Positions 47,937 through 57,400 of a stretch of 64,000 nucleotides of DNA are shown here, piece after piece. Made by a program: the position numbers and the translations under genes. Where the stretch lies: positions 1 through 64,000 of the forward strand of contig NZ_VCHX02000070.1 in the NCBI RefSeq assembly GCF_005768555.2. The letters are read 5' to 3'. Positions within the stretch are counted from its first letter, which is position 1; every line of letters starts with the position of its first letter. The stretch is from Streptomyces sporangiiformans. Lineage in GTDB: Bacteria; Actinomycetota; Actinomycetes; Streptomycetales; Streptomycetaceae. The notes below the pieces were generated by a model. It was given only the letters and a program-made list of their open reading frames with translations. It was not told where the DNA came from and did not search any database.

Positions 47937-50300
47937 ATGCCGACTCCGGACCACGCGGCCTCCCTGGCCGAGCAGCGACCCGGGACCAGCGCCCCGCTCT
48001 ACCGGGACCCCGGCCTCCCCGTGGACGCCCGCGTCCGCGACCTCCTCTCCCGGATGACCCCGCGCGAGAAGGCCGGCCAGCTGAACCAGCGCATGTACGG
48101 CTGGGACGCCTATCGCCGCACCCCGGGCGGCGCCTTCGAGCTGACCGAGGCCCTGCACGCGGAGACCGAGCGTTTCGCGGGACTCGGCGCCCTGTACGGA
48201 CTCTTCCGCGCCGACGCCTGGTCCGGAGTCGACCACGCCACCGGGGCCGGTACGGCCCACAGCGCCGCCCTCGCCGATCTGGTGCAGCGTCATGTCGTCG
48301 CGTCGAGCCGCCTCGGCATACCGGCCCTGTTCGTCGAGGAGGTCCCGCACGGCCACATGGCCCTCGACGCCACGGTCCTCCCCGTCAACCTGGCCGTCGG
48401 CGCCACCTGGGACCCCGATCTGTACGAGCTCGCCGCCGCCCACGCAGCCGCCGAACTGCGCGCCCGCGGCGGCCACGTGGCCCTGGTCTCCGCGCTGGAC
48501 ATCGCACGCGATCCGCGCTGGGGCCGCACCGAGGAGTGCTTCGGGGAGGACCCGTACCTGGCCGCCCGGCTCACCGAGGCGCTCGTCCGCGGCATGCAGG
48601 GAGAGGCGGGGGAGGCCCAGGACGGCCTCTTCGCCGACGACAAGGCCCCTGTCGTGCTCAAGCACTTCGCGGGGCAGGGCGCCACGGTCGGGGGACGCAA
48701 CTCCGCCGAGTCGGAACTGGGGCTCCGGGAGCTGCACGAGATCCACCTCCCGGCCGCCCGCGCCGGAGTCCGCGCCGGAGCCGCCGCCGTCATGGCCGCG
48801 TACAACGAGGTCGACGGGATGCCCTGCTGCGGCAACCGGGCCCTGCTGCACGAACTGCTCCGCGAGCGCTGGGGTTTCCACGGACTGGTCATGGCGGACG
48901 GCCTGGCCGTGGACCGGCTGGCCAGGATCACCGGCGACAAGGTCTCCGCCGGCGCGCTCGCGCTGAACGCGGGCGTCGACCTGAGCCTGTGGGACGAGGG
49001 CTTCACCCACCTGGAGGAGGCGGTCGAGCGGGGGCTCGTCGGCGAGGACGCCCTCGACGCCGCCGTCGCCCGCGTCCTGAACCTGAAGTTCCGCCTCGGA
49101 CTCTTCGAACGGCCGTACACCGCCGATCGTTCGGCGCCGACGCCCTCACCCGCCCGCGGGCGCGTCCTGAGCACCGCCCTCGCCCGCGGCGCCGTCACCC
49201 TCCTCCACGACGACGGCGACGTGCTGCCCGTACGGCCCGCGGTGTCCCGTATCGCCGTCCTGGGCCCGCACGCCGCCACCCCCGCCCACCAACTCGGCGA
49301 CTACACCGCCCCCCAGCGCCCCGGCACCGGGGCCGGCGTCCTCGACGGACTGCGTCGCCTCGCCCCGCCCGGTCTCGCCGTCCGCCACGCCCGCGGCTGC
49401 GCCCTCACCGGGGACGACCTCGCCGACATCCCCGAGGCCGTCGCCGCGGCGAGCGCCGCCGATCTGGCCGTCCTCGTCCTGGGCGGCAGCAGCGCCCGTA
49501 CCCCGGACACGGACTTCGACGCCAACGGGGCCGCGCGCACGGCCGTCTCCGAGATGACCTGCGGCGAGGGTGCGGACCTCGCCGGACTGCGGCTCGGCAG
49601 GGCCCAGCACGCGCTGCTGGACGCCGTCACCGCCACCGGCACGCCCACCGTGGTCGTCCTGGTCCAGGGCCGCCCGCACGCCGTCCCCGAGGCGGCCGAC
49701 CACGCGGCCGCGCTACTCACCGCCTGGTACCCCGGCCCCTGGGGCGGCGACGCGATCGCCGAAGTACTGCTCGGACACGCGGAACCGGGCGGGCGGCTCC
49801 CTGTCTCCGTCCCGCGCTCGGCGGGCCAACTGCCCGTCCACTACAACCACAAGGACACCGAGTACGGGTCGTACGTCGACGACAGCGCCGAGCCGCTCTA
49901 CTCCTTCGGGCACGGGCTGACGTACACGAGTTTCGGCTACGGCCCGCCGCGCCTCGCCCAGCACACCGTCGAGGTCGACATCACCAACACGGGGCAACGC
50001 CACGGCCGTACCCTCGCCCAGCTCTACATCCGCCGCCTGCAGACCCCCGTGTGGCCGCGCACCCTCGAACTGCGGGCCTTCCAGGGCGTCGACCTCGCGC
50101 CGGGCGAGCGGCGCACGGTCACCTTCCCCCTCGGCGCCGGCCAACTCGCCCAGGTCGGCGCCGACCTGGAGACGGCCGTGCTGCCCGGCACCCTGGAGAT
50201 CCGGGTCGCTCAGTCGTCGCGGGCCGCACTCACCGCCGTACCCCTCACGTTGGTGACGGATCGTCAGAACTTCACGGCCCCCGCCGAGACACCCTTGTAG
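47937..50300 (+). CDS. GH3 beta-glycosidase, three-domain type
   Basis: A 787-residue GH3 enzyme with the full beta-glucosidase/xylosidase layout: TIM barrel (about 25-370), alpha/beta sandwich (about 400-620) and fibronectin-III-like C-terminal domain (about 680-770). Landmarks are VSALDIARDPRWGRTEECFGEDP, KHFAGQGA, VMAAYNEVDGMPCCGN and the nucleophile Asp in FHGLVMADGLAVD (the usual SDW is ADG here). LYSFGHGLTYTSFGY begins the last domain. No signal peptide, so it is intracellular. The sugar it removes is unknown; beta-glucoside, xyloside or mannoside are possible. It starts 66 bp after the kinase gene, and its last 37 bases overlap the end of the convergent permease gene. Confidence 0.85.
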   Translation: MPTPDHAASLAEQRPGTSAPLYRDPGLPVDARVRDLLSRMTPREKAGQLNQRMYGWDAYRRTPGGAFELTEALHAETERFAGLGALYGLFRADAWSGVDHATGAGTAHSAALADLVQRHVVASSRLGIPALFVEEVPHGHMALDATVLPVNLAVGATWDPDLYELAAAHAAAELRARGGHVALVSALDIARDPRWGRTEECFGEDPYLAARLTEALVRGMQGEAGEAQDGLFADDKAPVVLKHFAGQGATVGGRNSAESELGLRELHEIHLPAARAGVRAGAAAVMAAYNEVDGMPCCGNRALLHELLRERWGFHGLVMADGLAVDRLARITGDKVSAGALALNAGVDLSLWDEGFTHLEEAVERGLVGEDALDAAVARVLNLKFRLGLFERPYTADRSAPTPSPARGRVLSTALARGAVTLLHDDGDVLPVRPAVSRIAVLGPHAATPAHQLGDYTAPQRPGTGAGVLDGLRRLAPPGLAVRHARGCALTGDDLADIPEAVAAASAADLAVLVLGGSSARTPDTDFDANGAARTAVSEMTCGEGADLAGLRLGRAQHALLDAVTATGTPTVVVLVQGRPHAVPEAADHAAALLTAWYPGPWGGDAIAEVLLGHAEPGGRLPVSVPRSAGQLPVHYNHKDTEYGSYVDDSAEPLYSFGHGLTYTSFGYGPPRLAQHTVEVDITNTGQRHGRTLAQLYIRRLQTPVWPRTLELRAFQGVDLAPGERRTVTFPLGAGQLAQVGADLETAVLPGTLEIRVAQSSRAALTAVPLTLVTDRQNFTAPAETPL

Positions 50301-51187
50301 AACCACCGTTGCGTGATGAAGAACAGCACCAGCACCGGGACGATGGAGATCACCGACCCGGCCATGACCACCCGCTGGTCGTAGCCGAACGACGAGCTCT
50401 GCAGTCGTGAAAGACCCAGGGTCAGCGTCATGCTGCTCTCCGAGCGCAGCACGATCAGCGGCCAGAGGAAGTCGTCCCAGGCGGCGATGAAGGTGTTGAT
50501 GACCACCACCATGATCGCGCCCCACGCGGACGGCAGATAGAGGTGCCGGAAGCGCTGCCACTCGCCCGCGCCGTCGATCATCGCCGAGTCCTCGAGCTCG
50601 CGCGGCACCGCCAGGAACGCGCCGCGCATCAGCAGGACGTTGATGGCAGCGACAAACCCGGGCAGCCACACGCCCACCAGGCTGTCGACCAGCCCGAGGT
50701 CGCGGATGCTCAGGAACAGCGACACCATGATCGACTCGAAGGGGAACATCATGGAGGCGGCCAGCAGAATCCAGACGGCCTTGCGGCCCTTCCAGGCGGG
50801 CTTGGAGAGCATGTAGCCGGCCGTGGTGGAGAACAGCAGCTGGCTGGTGACGGACAGGACGACCACGATCACGCTGTTCCAGATGTACGTGGCCACCGGC
50901 ACCTGCTCGAAGACCGCCCGGTAGGCCCGCAGCGTCGGGTCGTGCGGCAGGAGTGTGGCGTTCGCCCCGAAGACGTCCTCGCTGGTGCTCTTCAACGACG
51001 CGAGGAACTGCCAGATCAGCGGCCCGACGGTGATGCCGAGCACGAAGAGCAGCAGCAGGTAGCGGACGATCAGTTCCCGGGGGCGGCCGTAGTCCCGCCA
51101 GCGAGGCAGGCGCGGCCGGCGCGGGCGACGAGTCCCGGTGGTCCGGGGCGCCTTCCGGGGTGCCTCGGCGGTGGTGAGGCTCGTCAT
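50264..51187 (-). CDS. Sugar ABC transporter permease (MalG type)
   Basis: A 307-residue inner membrane permease of the carbohydrate CUT1 group. A basic, Pro/Arg-rich N terminus precedes six membrane helices. The EAA loop reads ELEDSAMIDGAGEWQRFRHLYLPSAW near 195-220, the contact site for the ATPase. It ends in the AGAVKF typical of MalG-like permeases (usually G(A/S)VKG). It overlaps the upstream permease gene by four bases (ATGA) and, at its end, the convergent GH3 gene by 37 bases. With its partner it would import an oligosaccharide delivered by the binding protein at 52206. Confidence 0.9.
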   Translation of the reverse strand: MTSLTTAEAPRKAPRTTGTRRPRRPRLPRWRDYGRPRELIVRYLLLLFVLGITVGPLIWQFLASLKSTSEDVFGANATLLPHDPTLRAYRAVFEQVPVATYIWNSVIVVVLSVTSQLLFSTTAGYMLSKPAWKGRKAVWILLAASMMFPFESIMVSLFLSIRDLGLVDSLVGVWLPGFVAAINVLLMRGAFLAVPRELEDSAMIDGAGEWQRFRHLYLPSAWGAIMVVVINTFIAAWDDFLWPLIVLRSESSMTLTLGLSRLQSSSFGYDQRVVMAGSVISIVPVLVLFFITQRWFYKGVSAGAVKF

Positions 51188-52203
51188 GACTCGTCCTCCT
51201 TCGTCAGGCGCTGCGCCAGCAGGGTCAGCCCCAGCGTCAGCAGGAAGAGCGCCACACTGACCGCGGACCCGTAACCGGCGTTGCCGGTCAGGGGATCCAG
51301 GCCGACGTCGCGGATGTAGAAGGGCAGGGTGCGGTCGGCGCCGCCGGGGCCTCCGGTGGAGCTGCCGAGCATGTAGATCTCGGTGAACACCCGCAGCGAT
51401 CCGATGCCGGTGAGCGTGCCGACCAGCATCATCGCCTGCCGCACGCCCGGCACGGTGATGTGCCAGAAGCGCCGGACCGCACCGGCGCCGTCCATGGCCG
51501 CCGCTTCGTGCAGTTCCTTGGGCACGTTCCCCAGAGCGGCCAGGTAGAAGATCATGTACCAGCCGAGTCCCTTCCACAGCGTCAGGCCCATCGCGGAGAA
51601 CAGGATCAGCCACGAGTCGGACAGGAAGGGGATGGCGTCCTTGATCAGATGGGCCTTCTCCAGCGAGGTGTTGATCAGCCCTTCGTCGGCCAGCAGCCAC
51701 TGCCAGCTCAGACCCACGACCACGCTGGAAGCGAGGACCGGTGTGTAGAAGGCCGACCGGAAGAAGCCGATGCCGGGCAGGTTCTTCTCCACCAGGATGG
51801 CGAGCAGCAGCGGCAGCAGCACCATCAGCGGCACCACGATCAGCGCGTACAGCAGGCTGTTGCGGGTCGCCAGCCAGAAGTCGGAGTCGTCCAGCATCCG
51901 CGTGTAGTTGGACCACCCGACGAAGCTCGCGGCGCCGCCGAGCGGCTTGGCGTCGGTGAACGACAGCAGGAGCGTGTTGAGGAACGGGAACACGCCGAAG
52001 ACCGCCGCGCAGATGATGGCGGGCGCGGCCCACAGCCAGGGCTGCCACCAGCGGCGGTACAGCGCCGCTCCGTTGGCGCCCGGGGAGGGGCCGGGCCTGA
52101 GGGCCCGGCCCAGTCGGCGTATGCGGGACGGGGCCGTGCCCGGCACGGAGGCTGTGCGCTCCGTACCGGGCACGGACACCGGCTTCGCGGTGTCGGTCAC
52201 CAC
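51184..52203 (-). CDS. Sugar ABC transporter permease (MalF type)
   Basis: A 339-residue permease with a 50-residue disordered cytoplasmic N terminus and six membrane helices. The EAA loop is VPKELHEAAAMDGAGAVRRFWHITVP near 230-255. It starts two bases after the binding-protein gene with GTG (two adjacent GTG codons at 52203 and 52200), and its stop overlaps the next permease. The three genes form one operon behind the palindrome at 53609. No ATPase gene is present; Streptomyces CUT1 importers normally share the MsiK ATPase encoded elsewhere. Confidence 0.9.
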   Translation of the reverse strand: MVTDTAKPVSVPGTERTASVPGTAPSRIRRLGRALRPGPSPGANGAALYRRWWQPWLWAAPAIICAAVFGVFPFLNTLLLSFTDAKPLGGAASFVGWSNYTRMLDDSDFWLATRNSLLYALIVVPLMVLLPLLLAILVEKNLPGIGFFRSAFYTPVLASSVVVGLSWQWLLADEGLINTSLEKAHLIKDAIPFLSDSWLILFSAMGLTLWKGLGWYMIFYLAALGNVPKELHEAAAMDGAGAVRRFWHITVPGVRQAMMLVGTLTGIGSLRVFTEIYMLGSSTGGPGGADRTLPFYIRDVGLDPLTGNAGYGSAVSVALFLLTLGLTLLAQRLTKEDES

Positions 52204-52205
52204 GT

Positions 52206-53582
52206 TCAGCCGCCCTGCTTCAGCAGTTCGTTCGCCTTCTCCTGGGCGTCCTTCACCGCCTGCTCGGGGCTCTTCTTGCCCTGCATGGCCAGCTGCACCT
52301 GGGACACGATGGCCTTCTGCACCGCCGGGGAGATGACGGTCTGGTAGGCGGTGGCGGTCTTGAGCTGCTCGGCGACGAGCTTGCGGGCCTGCGCGAACGG
52401 GTCGTCACCGGTGGCGTTCTGGAAGAACGGGTCGTCCAGCGAGGCCGAGGTCGTCGGGAAGATCACCACGTTCGGGTCCTTGCACCAGGCCGTCTGGTTC
52501 TCGGCGTTGGTGAGGAACTTGGCGAACGCGAGCGCCGTGGGGGCGTTCTTGCTGGTCGAGGCGACCGAGATGTACTGCGGGGCACCGGTGGTGTGGCCGA
52601 GCGCGTCGAAGGGCTGCTGGCCGACGCCGGTCTTGTCGTAGACCGACGGGCTGTTCTGCTTCACGAAGCGCACGAAGCTCGGGTTCGTCGAGCCGTACGC
52701 GACCTGGCCCTGGCTGTACGGCGTGGAGGGGTCGTTGCTGGAGGACAGCGAGTCCTTCGGCATGGCGCCTTGCTTGTACAGCTTCGCCATCCAGGTGACC
52801 CACTGGGTGGTCCTCGGATCATCGGCGAAGGTGGCGGTCTTGCCGTCGGCGGACACCGTCTTGATGTCCATCTGGTCCCAGTCGGCCGGTATCCGCCAGA
52901 TCGGGTTGGCCATCGTCGCGTAGTACTTGCCCTTGGCCGATTTGGCGATCTTCTCGTAGTCGGCGAACAGTCCGAAGATGGTCTTCGGCGGGTTCGCGGG
53001 GTCGATCCCGGCCTTCTTCAGCATGCTGGTGTTGTAGGTCAGCAGGACGCCGCCGGTGTACCAGGGGAACACGGTGTGCACGGACGCGCCCTTGGCGTCC
53101 TTCATGGTGCTGGACTTCCAGAACGCCGGGACGAAGGGCTTGGCGGAGGAGGGGTCCTTGGTGCCCAGGTTGAGCAGGTAGCCGTGCTTGGTGAGGGCCG
53201 TCGCGGTCTCGGCATTGAGGTTGATCACGTCCGGCAGGGTGCAGCCCTGGGCGTCGGCGACGTTCCGCTGGGTGAACGTCGCGTCGCCGGGGTCGTCGAT
53301 CCACTTGACCTTGGTGCCGGGGTGGGCCTTCTCGAACGCCTTGATGACTCCGTTGAAGAACCCGCCGAAGTCTTTCTTCAGGTTGGTGGTCTGGAAGGTG
53401 ATCTTGCCCTTGATGTCGCCGGAGAGCTTGCCGGAGCCGACGTTGCCCTTGTCGACCTTGCAGTTGCCCACGGCGGCCTCCCCGTCGCCGGAGCTGCTGC
53501 CGCCCGACAGGCCGCAGCCCGCGGCCGTCAACGACACGACGACGAGACACGTCAGGGATCTGGTGAGTCTTCTTGCGCGCAT
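52206..53582 (-). CDS. Sugar-binding lipoprotein of an ABC importer
   Basis: A 458-residue solute-binding protein of the CUT1 group. The signal peptide ends in a lipobox LTAAGC with Cys23, then a Gly/Ser linker. The binding fold shows GKITFQTTNLKKDFGGFFNGVIKAFEKAHPGTKVKWID at its start and AFAKFLTNAENQTAWCKD near residue 358. Trp and Asp residues suited to sugar stacking are plentiful (WRIPADWDQMD). The ligand should be an oligosaccharide released by the secreted GH95 and GH84 enzymes. A palindrome at 53609-53623, 27 bp upstream of the start codon, is a likely operator. Confidence 0.9.
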   Translation of the reverse strand: MRARRLTRSLTCLVVVSLTAAGCGLSGGSSSGDGEAAVGNCKVDKGNVGSGKLSGDIKGKITFQTTNLKKDFGGFFNGVIKAFEKAHPGTKVKWIDDPGDATFTQRNVADAQGCTLPDVINLNAETATALTKHGYLLNLGTKDPSSAKPFVPAFWKSSTMKDAKGASVHTVFPWYTGGVLLTYNTSMLKKAGIDPANPPKTIFGLFADYEKIAKSAKGKYYATMANPIWRIPADWDQMDIKTVSADGKTATFADDPRTTQWVTWMAKLYKQGAMPKDSLSSSNDPSTPYSQGQVAYGSTNPSFVRFVKQNSPSVYDKTGVGQQPFDALGHTTGAPQYISVASTSKNAPTALAFAKFLTNAENQTAWCKDPNVVIFPTTSASLDDPFFQNATGDDPFAQARKLVAEQLKTATAYQTVISPAVQKAIVSQVQLAMQGKKSPEQAVKDAQEKANELLKQGG

Positions 53583-53608
53583 GCTGCCCTCCTGGGACCA
53601 GCGGCTGC

Positions 53609-53623
53609 TGGTTCAAATCACCA
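53609..53623. promoter_or_regulatory. Locus palindrome upstream of the ABC importer operon
   Basis: TGGTTCAAATCACCA, with TGGT/ACCA arms, lies 27-41 bp upstream of the binding-protein start codon. It shares TGGTTCAA and ACCA with the sites at 58817-58833 and 60036-60053. Confidence 0.65.
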
Positions 53624-53700
53624 ACTTGGAGTCCGATTGATGAAAAGGTGGACCAGAATTCATCGGAGGTCAATGGGTTGCCGTGTTGCGTTTCGGTTCC

Positions 53701-53803
53701 GTACGTGACTCGTGTATGCCGTCTGCGTACGTGAATCCGGTGTGTAAGTCCTGCGCGAGTCCGGTACGTGAGTCCCGTACGTGGGTCGGCGCACGTGAGA
53801 TCC
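53701..53803. repeat. Array of about eight imperfect 13-bp repeats
   Basis: Imperfect copies of GTACGTGAGTCCG follow each other with a 13-bp period (starts near 53701, 53714, 53727, 53740, 53753, 53764, 53777 and 53790; one unit is 11 bp). The clearest are at 53727, 53764 and 53777. The array fills the space between the end of the mannosidase operon and the importer promoter. Confidence 0.7.
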
Positions 53804-53811
53804 GCCGCTGA

Positions 53812-54480
53812 TCAGTGCCGGTGCTCGTGGTCCGGGTGGGAGGGGTCGCCGGGGTGCTCGTGGCCGACGGCGTACACCACTCCGGCGCGGGCCCGGTCCA
53901 GCCAGTCGAAGAAGGCCCGCCGGCCCGCGGTCCGCCGCAGTTCGCGCGCGATGTCCTCGCGGGTCTGTTCGTACGGCAAGAAGTCCCCCGGCGCCGCCCC
54001 GTGGAAGGGGTCGACACCGCGCCGCAGCGCCTCCGGGGTGAGGAAAAGGTCCTGGTTGCGGTCGTAGTAGTCCCGCACCGTCTCCTCGGGGACGGCCTGC
54101 TCGGCCTCCAGCGCGACGAGCAGAACGCGCGCGGCCGGGGAGTGGGCGAGCGCGGCCGCGACGATGCTGCCGAGATCGGCGACGTCGGCCTCGGCCACGG
54201 CGAGCACCTGGGACGGTGACACCTCGTCAGGGACCTTCAGCCCCCGCTCCGCGCAGGCCCGGCGGGCGAGCTCGTCCGTGACCACCACCTGCGTCGCCCA
54301 CCGCCGCCGCTGCCGCTCGGCCCGGGCGAAGGCATCGGGGCGCGTTGCGCCGTCGCGCGGCGGGACGACCTCCAGCAGCGCGTCCACCCGCTCTTCGGCG
54401 AGGGCCGCACCGTTCACCAGAGCGGCCGTCCCGCGGGGAGCGTGGGGAGCGCCGGGAGCGTGGGAAGCGTGGTCCTTCAC
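53812..54480 (-). CDS. SurA/PpiC-like helical protein coupled to the mannosidase
   Basis: A 222-residue cytoplasmic-looking protein resembling the helical chaperone part of SurA/PpiC-type peptidyl-prolyl isomerases: ATQVVVTDELARRACAERGL near the middle, then VPEETVRDYYDRNQDLF and FLPYEQTREDIARELRRTAGRRAFFDWLDRAR, which is the usual order around a parvulin insert, though the parvulin domain itself is not recognisable. The last 16 residues are a His/Asp/Pro-rich tail (PGDPSHPDHEHRH) that could bind metal. GTG at 54480 overlaps the mannosidase stop by four bases, so the proteins are made together. It may help fold the very large mannosidase; that role is inferred from coupling only. Confidence 0.5.
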   Translation of the reverse strand: MKDHASHAPGAPHAPRGTAALVNGAALAEERVDALLEVVPPRDGATRPDAFARAERQRRRWATQVVVTDELARRACAERGLKVPDEVSPSQVLAVAEADVADLGSIVAAALAHSPAARVLLVALEAEQAVPEETVRDYYDRNQDLFLTPEALRRGVDPFHGAAPGDFLPYEQTREDIARELRRTAGRRAFFDWLDRARAGVVYAVGHEHPGDPSHPDHEHRH

Positions 54481-57400
54481 AGCGTCACCTCCAGTGCGAC
54501 GGCCTCCGTGTAGGCGACCCGGCCGTGCCAGGCGATCTTCGCCATCAGCCAGTACGAGCCCGGCGGCACCGCACCTCCGTCCACCTCGATCGCGCACTCC
54601 AGCCGCTGACCGGGCGGCACGGTGAACCCCTGGCAGCCAGGACCCACTCCCGGCCAGGTGCCCCAGGAGGACACGGCCCACAGGGCGCCGCTGACCGGGT
54701 CGCGCGTGGTGTTGTGCACGGTCACCGGAACCCGGCCCCGCTCACCCCTGCGGACGCTGACCCGCTCGACTCCCAGCTCGGACACCAGCGTTGGGCCGGT
54801 GCGCCCGTCCGGCTCACCCTCCACAGCGGTGCCCGGCACATCGAGGGCCACGACGTCCTCGTACGTCTGACCGCCGTACGACAGCCGTGCGGCGAGCCAG
54901 TGACGGCCCGGTACGGCGTCGGGGGCGGGCGCCACGGTGACCTGGGCGAGTGTGAAGCCGCCGGGGCCCAGCGCGTACGGCAGTTCGGCGGGCTCGGCGG
55001 ACCAGCCGGGCGGCACCCGCAGGGTCACGGTGCCCGAGACCGGGGCGTCGGTGAGTTCCGAGGCGACCCGGACGGTCGCGGTGACGGGCCCGGAAACGGT
55101 GAGCGCGGTGGGCGACACGTACACCGCCACCGGCATGTTGCCGCGCGGCGCGGGGCCGGAGTTGTGCAGCCAGTAGCGCGTGTGGACGGGCTGGGCGGGC
55201 TCGTGGGCGGCGACGCCGGGGCCGGTGGACAACGTCGCCGGACGGTCCGGTGTGGCCAGGACGGTGGCGACCTCGAAGCCCGTCAGGTGGGCTCCGAGGC
55301 CGCCGTCCTCGACCGGGGCGAGTGGCTCCCCGGGCGTCTCCAGGAGGTCGGCGCGGGCACCCTCGGTCCACGCCCTCGGTCCGCGCACGCGCGGTCCGTG
55401 GACGCGCGCCCGCACCGGCCGCCCATTCACCTCGTGCATCCGTACGACGACTCCGCGCGCCGGGTCGGCCGGGGCCACGCTGCCCCGGGCGAGCGGGGAG
55501 CCCGCCGGCTTGAGGGCGTCGAGGAGCACCTCACCGGCGGGCTCCAGGCCCAGCAGGGTGGTGGTCCTCGGCAGCAGCGCGGCTTCGCAGGTGGTCCGCG
55601 GCCGTGTGGTGAGCGGATGGTTGAACTCGTGTCCACGCGCGGGCAGTCGCAGCTCCCGCCAGTCGCCCTCGCCCGCGACGACGGCGTACTCGAAGGTGTG
55701 CGACCAGCGCTGGAGCTGGAACGCCGAGCCGTCCGGTGCGGTGCGGCGCGGCGGGTCGATCCAGATGCCGGACGGCCAGCCGGTGCAGGAGCGCATCAGG
55801 GACATGTAGAGGTCGCCGGAGGCCGTGACCACGCAGCCGGGCGTGCCCCGGTTGAGGACGGCGAAGCTTCGCCCGTCCCAGGCGTCGCCCGGCGGCAGCG
55901 CCTCGCCGCCGCCCGCCGCCGTGGCCGTGACGGTCGCGTCGTCGAGGTCCGCGATCAGCGTGTCGACCGCCTTGGCGTCGTCCTCGGGCCCGCCGCCCGC
56001 GACGACGAGCAGGGGGAGGCGTTCGAGGTCGCGCAGGTCGGCGCCGGGCACCCACTCCTCCCGCAATCCGGCCCGTGGCGCGACCCACACCGCCGCCACG
56101 CCCCGCTCGGCGAGCTGCCGCCTGAGCTCGCGTCCGGCCGCGGGGTCCCAGCCGAGGGCCTCGGCGACCAGGGAGTTGCGCTCGGGCGATCCGACGGCGA
56201 TGCGGATGTCGGGGAGATTGGAGTCGACTTCGAGGTCGCCGTAGCGCGGCCCCCCGGCGATGGTCGAGGTCGCCGTGACCCCGGCGCGCACGAGGGCCGC
56301 TGCGAGCGGGGTGCCCAGTTCGCCTGCGTCGTCCCAGTCCGCGTACACGAGTTCGGCGACCCCGATGGACCGGTGCCCCAGGAGCGCGCCGGAGTCGTCG
56401 TGGACGGCCACCCGCGCGGTGGACCCGAGCCCGAACCAGGTGTTGGCCGGGTTGTCCAGCGTCCACGGGAACCGCTCGCTGTCCACGTCCACGAACCCGA
56501 ACCCGCGCCCGATGACCGCGTCGGCCACCTCGTGCACCGGCAGCCCGCCCTGGACGGAGGACGGCCACCGCACCCGGATGAGCCGGTCCGCACCGTCGTA
56601 CCCGTCGATCGTGGTCGTCAGGTCCAGCCGGTCGACGCCCTCCCACAGACACAGCCGCTGGGTGTACCGGAACAGGCCGAGATCGGCGGTGACCGTGATG
56701 CGGGAACCGCCCCCCGAGCGCTCCACCGTCACCTCGGCCGGCACGTCCCGGCCGCGGGCGACGGTGGTGCCGGTCGGGGTCAGGTGCCAGGGCCCCTCGC
56801 CGAAGCGTGGATGCCTCGGGTACTCCTCCTGGATGACGAGTTCGTTGCCGACGTCGCCGGGACGCAGTAGTTCGCGTCCGCCGTCCGCGCGGGCGCGCAG
56901 GCTGCTGACGGCGCCGCCGCGCGCCGGGTCGACGGTCACCTCGTAGAACTCGTTGCGGATCGTCGTGCCGTCGCGCGGCGTCCACCCGGACACCGAACCC
57001 TCGGCCAGGGGAAGGGCCTTGAGACCGAGACCGGGCACGTCCGGTACGACGACGCGGAGCCGGCCGTCCTCGTCGTGCACGGCGGGGAGGGGCAGGCCGG
57101 TGCTGTCGTCGAGCGGGAGGAGGTTCTGGTCGTCGATGGTCACCACGTCCCGCCGCGGCCAGGTCGAGGAGTTGAGGACGACGAGGTCGGGTGTGCCGCC
57201 GGGCAGCGGGGTGACGTGGTCGGTGAGGGCCTGGGTGGCGTCGGCATGCACGGTCTCGGCGAGGTCGTACAACTCCCGCCAGCCGGTGAGCAGATCGATG
57301 TAGACCTGGTCGGACTCGGAGCCGGTGATGGCGTCGTGGTGGGCACCGTAGACGAGCTGCCGCCACGCCTTGTCGAGCGCGGCGTCCGGATACGGCCGCC

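Noticed and set aside
45381..49010. 1209-codon frame on the - strand ending in the GH5 enzyme
   Set aside because: Only the part below about 46700 is protein-like; the rest is antisense to the kinase and GH3 genes.
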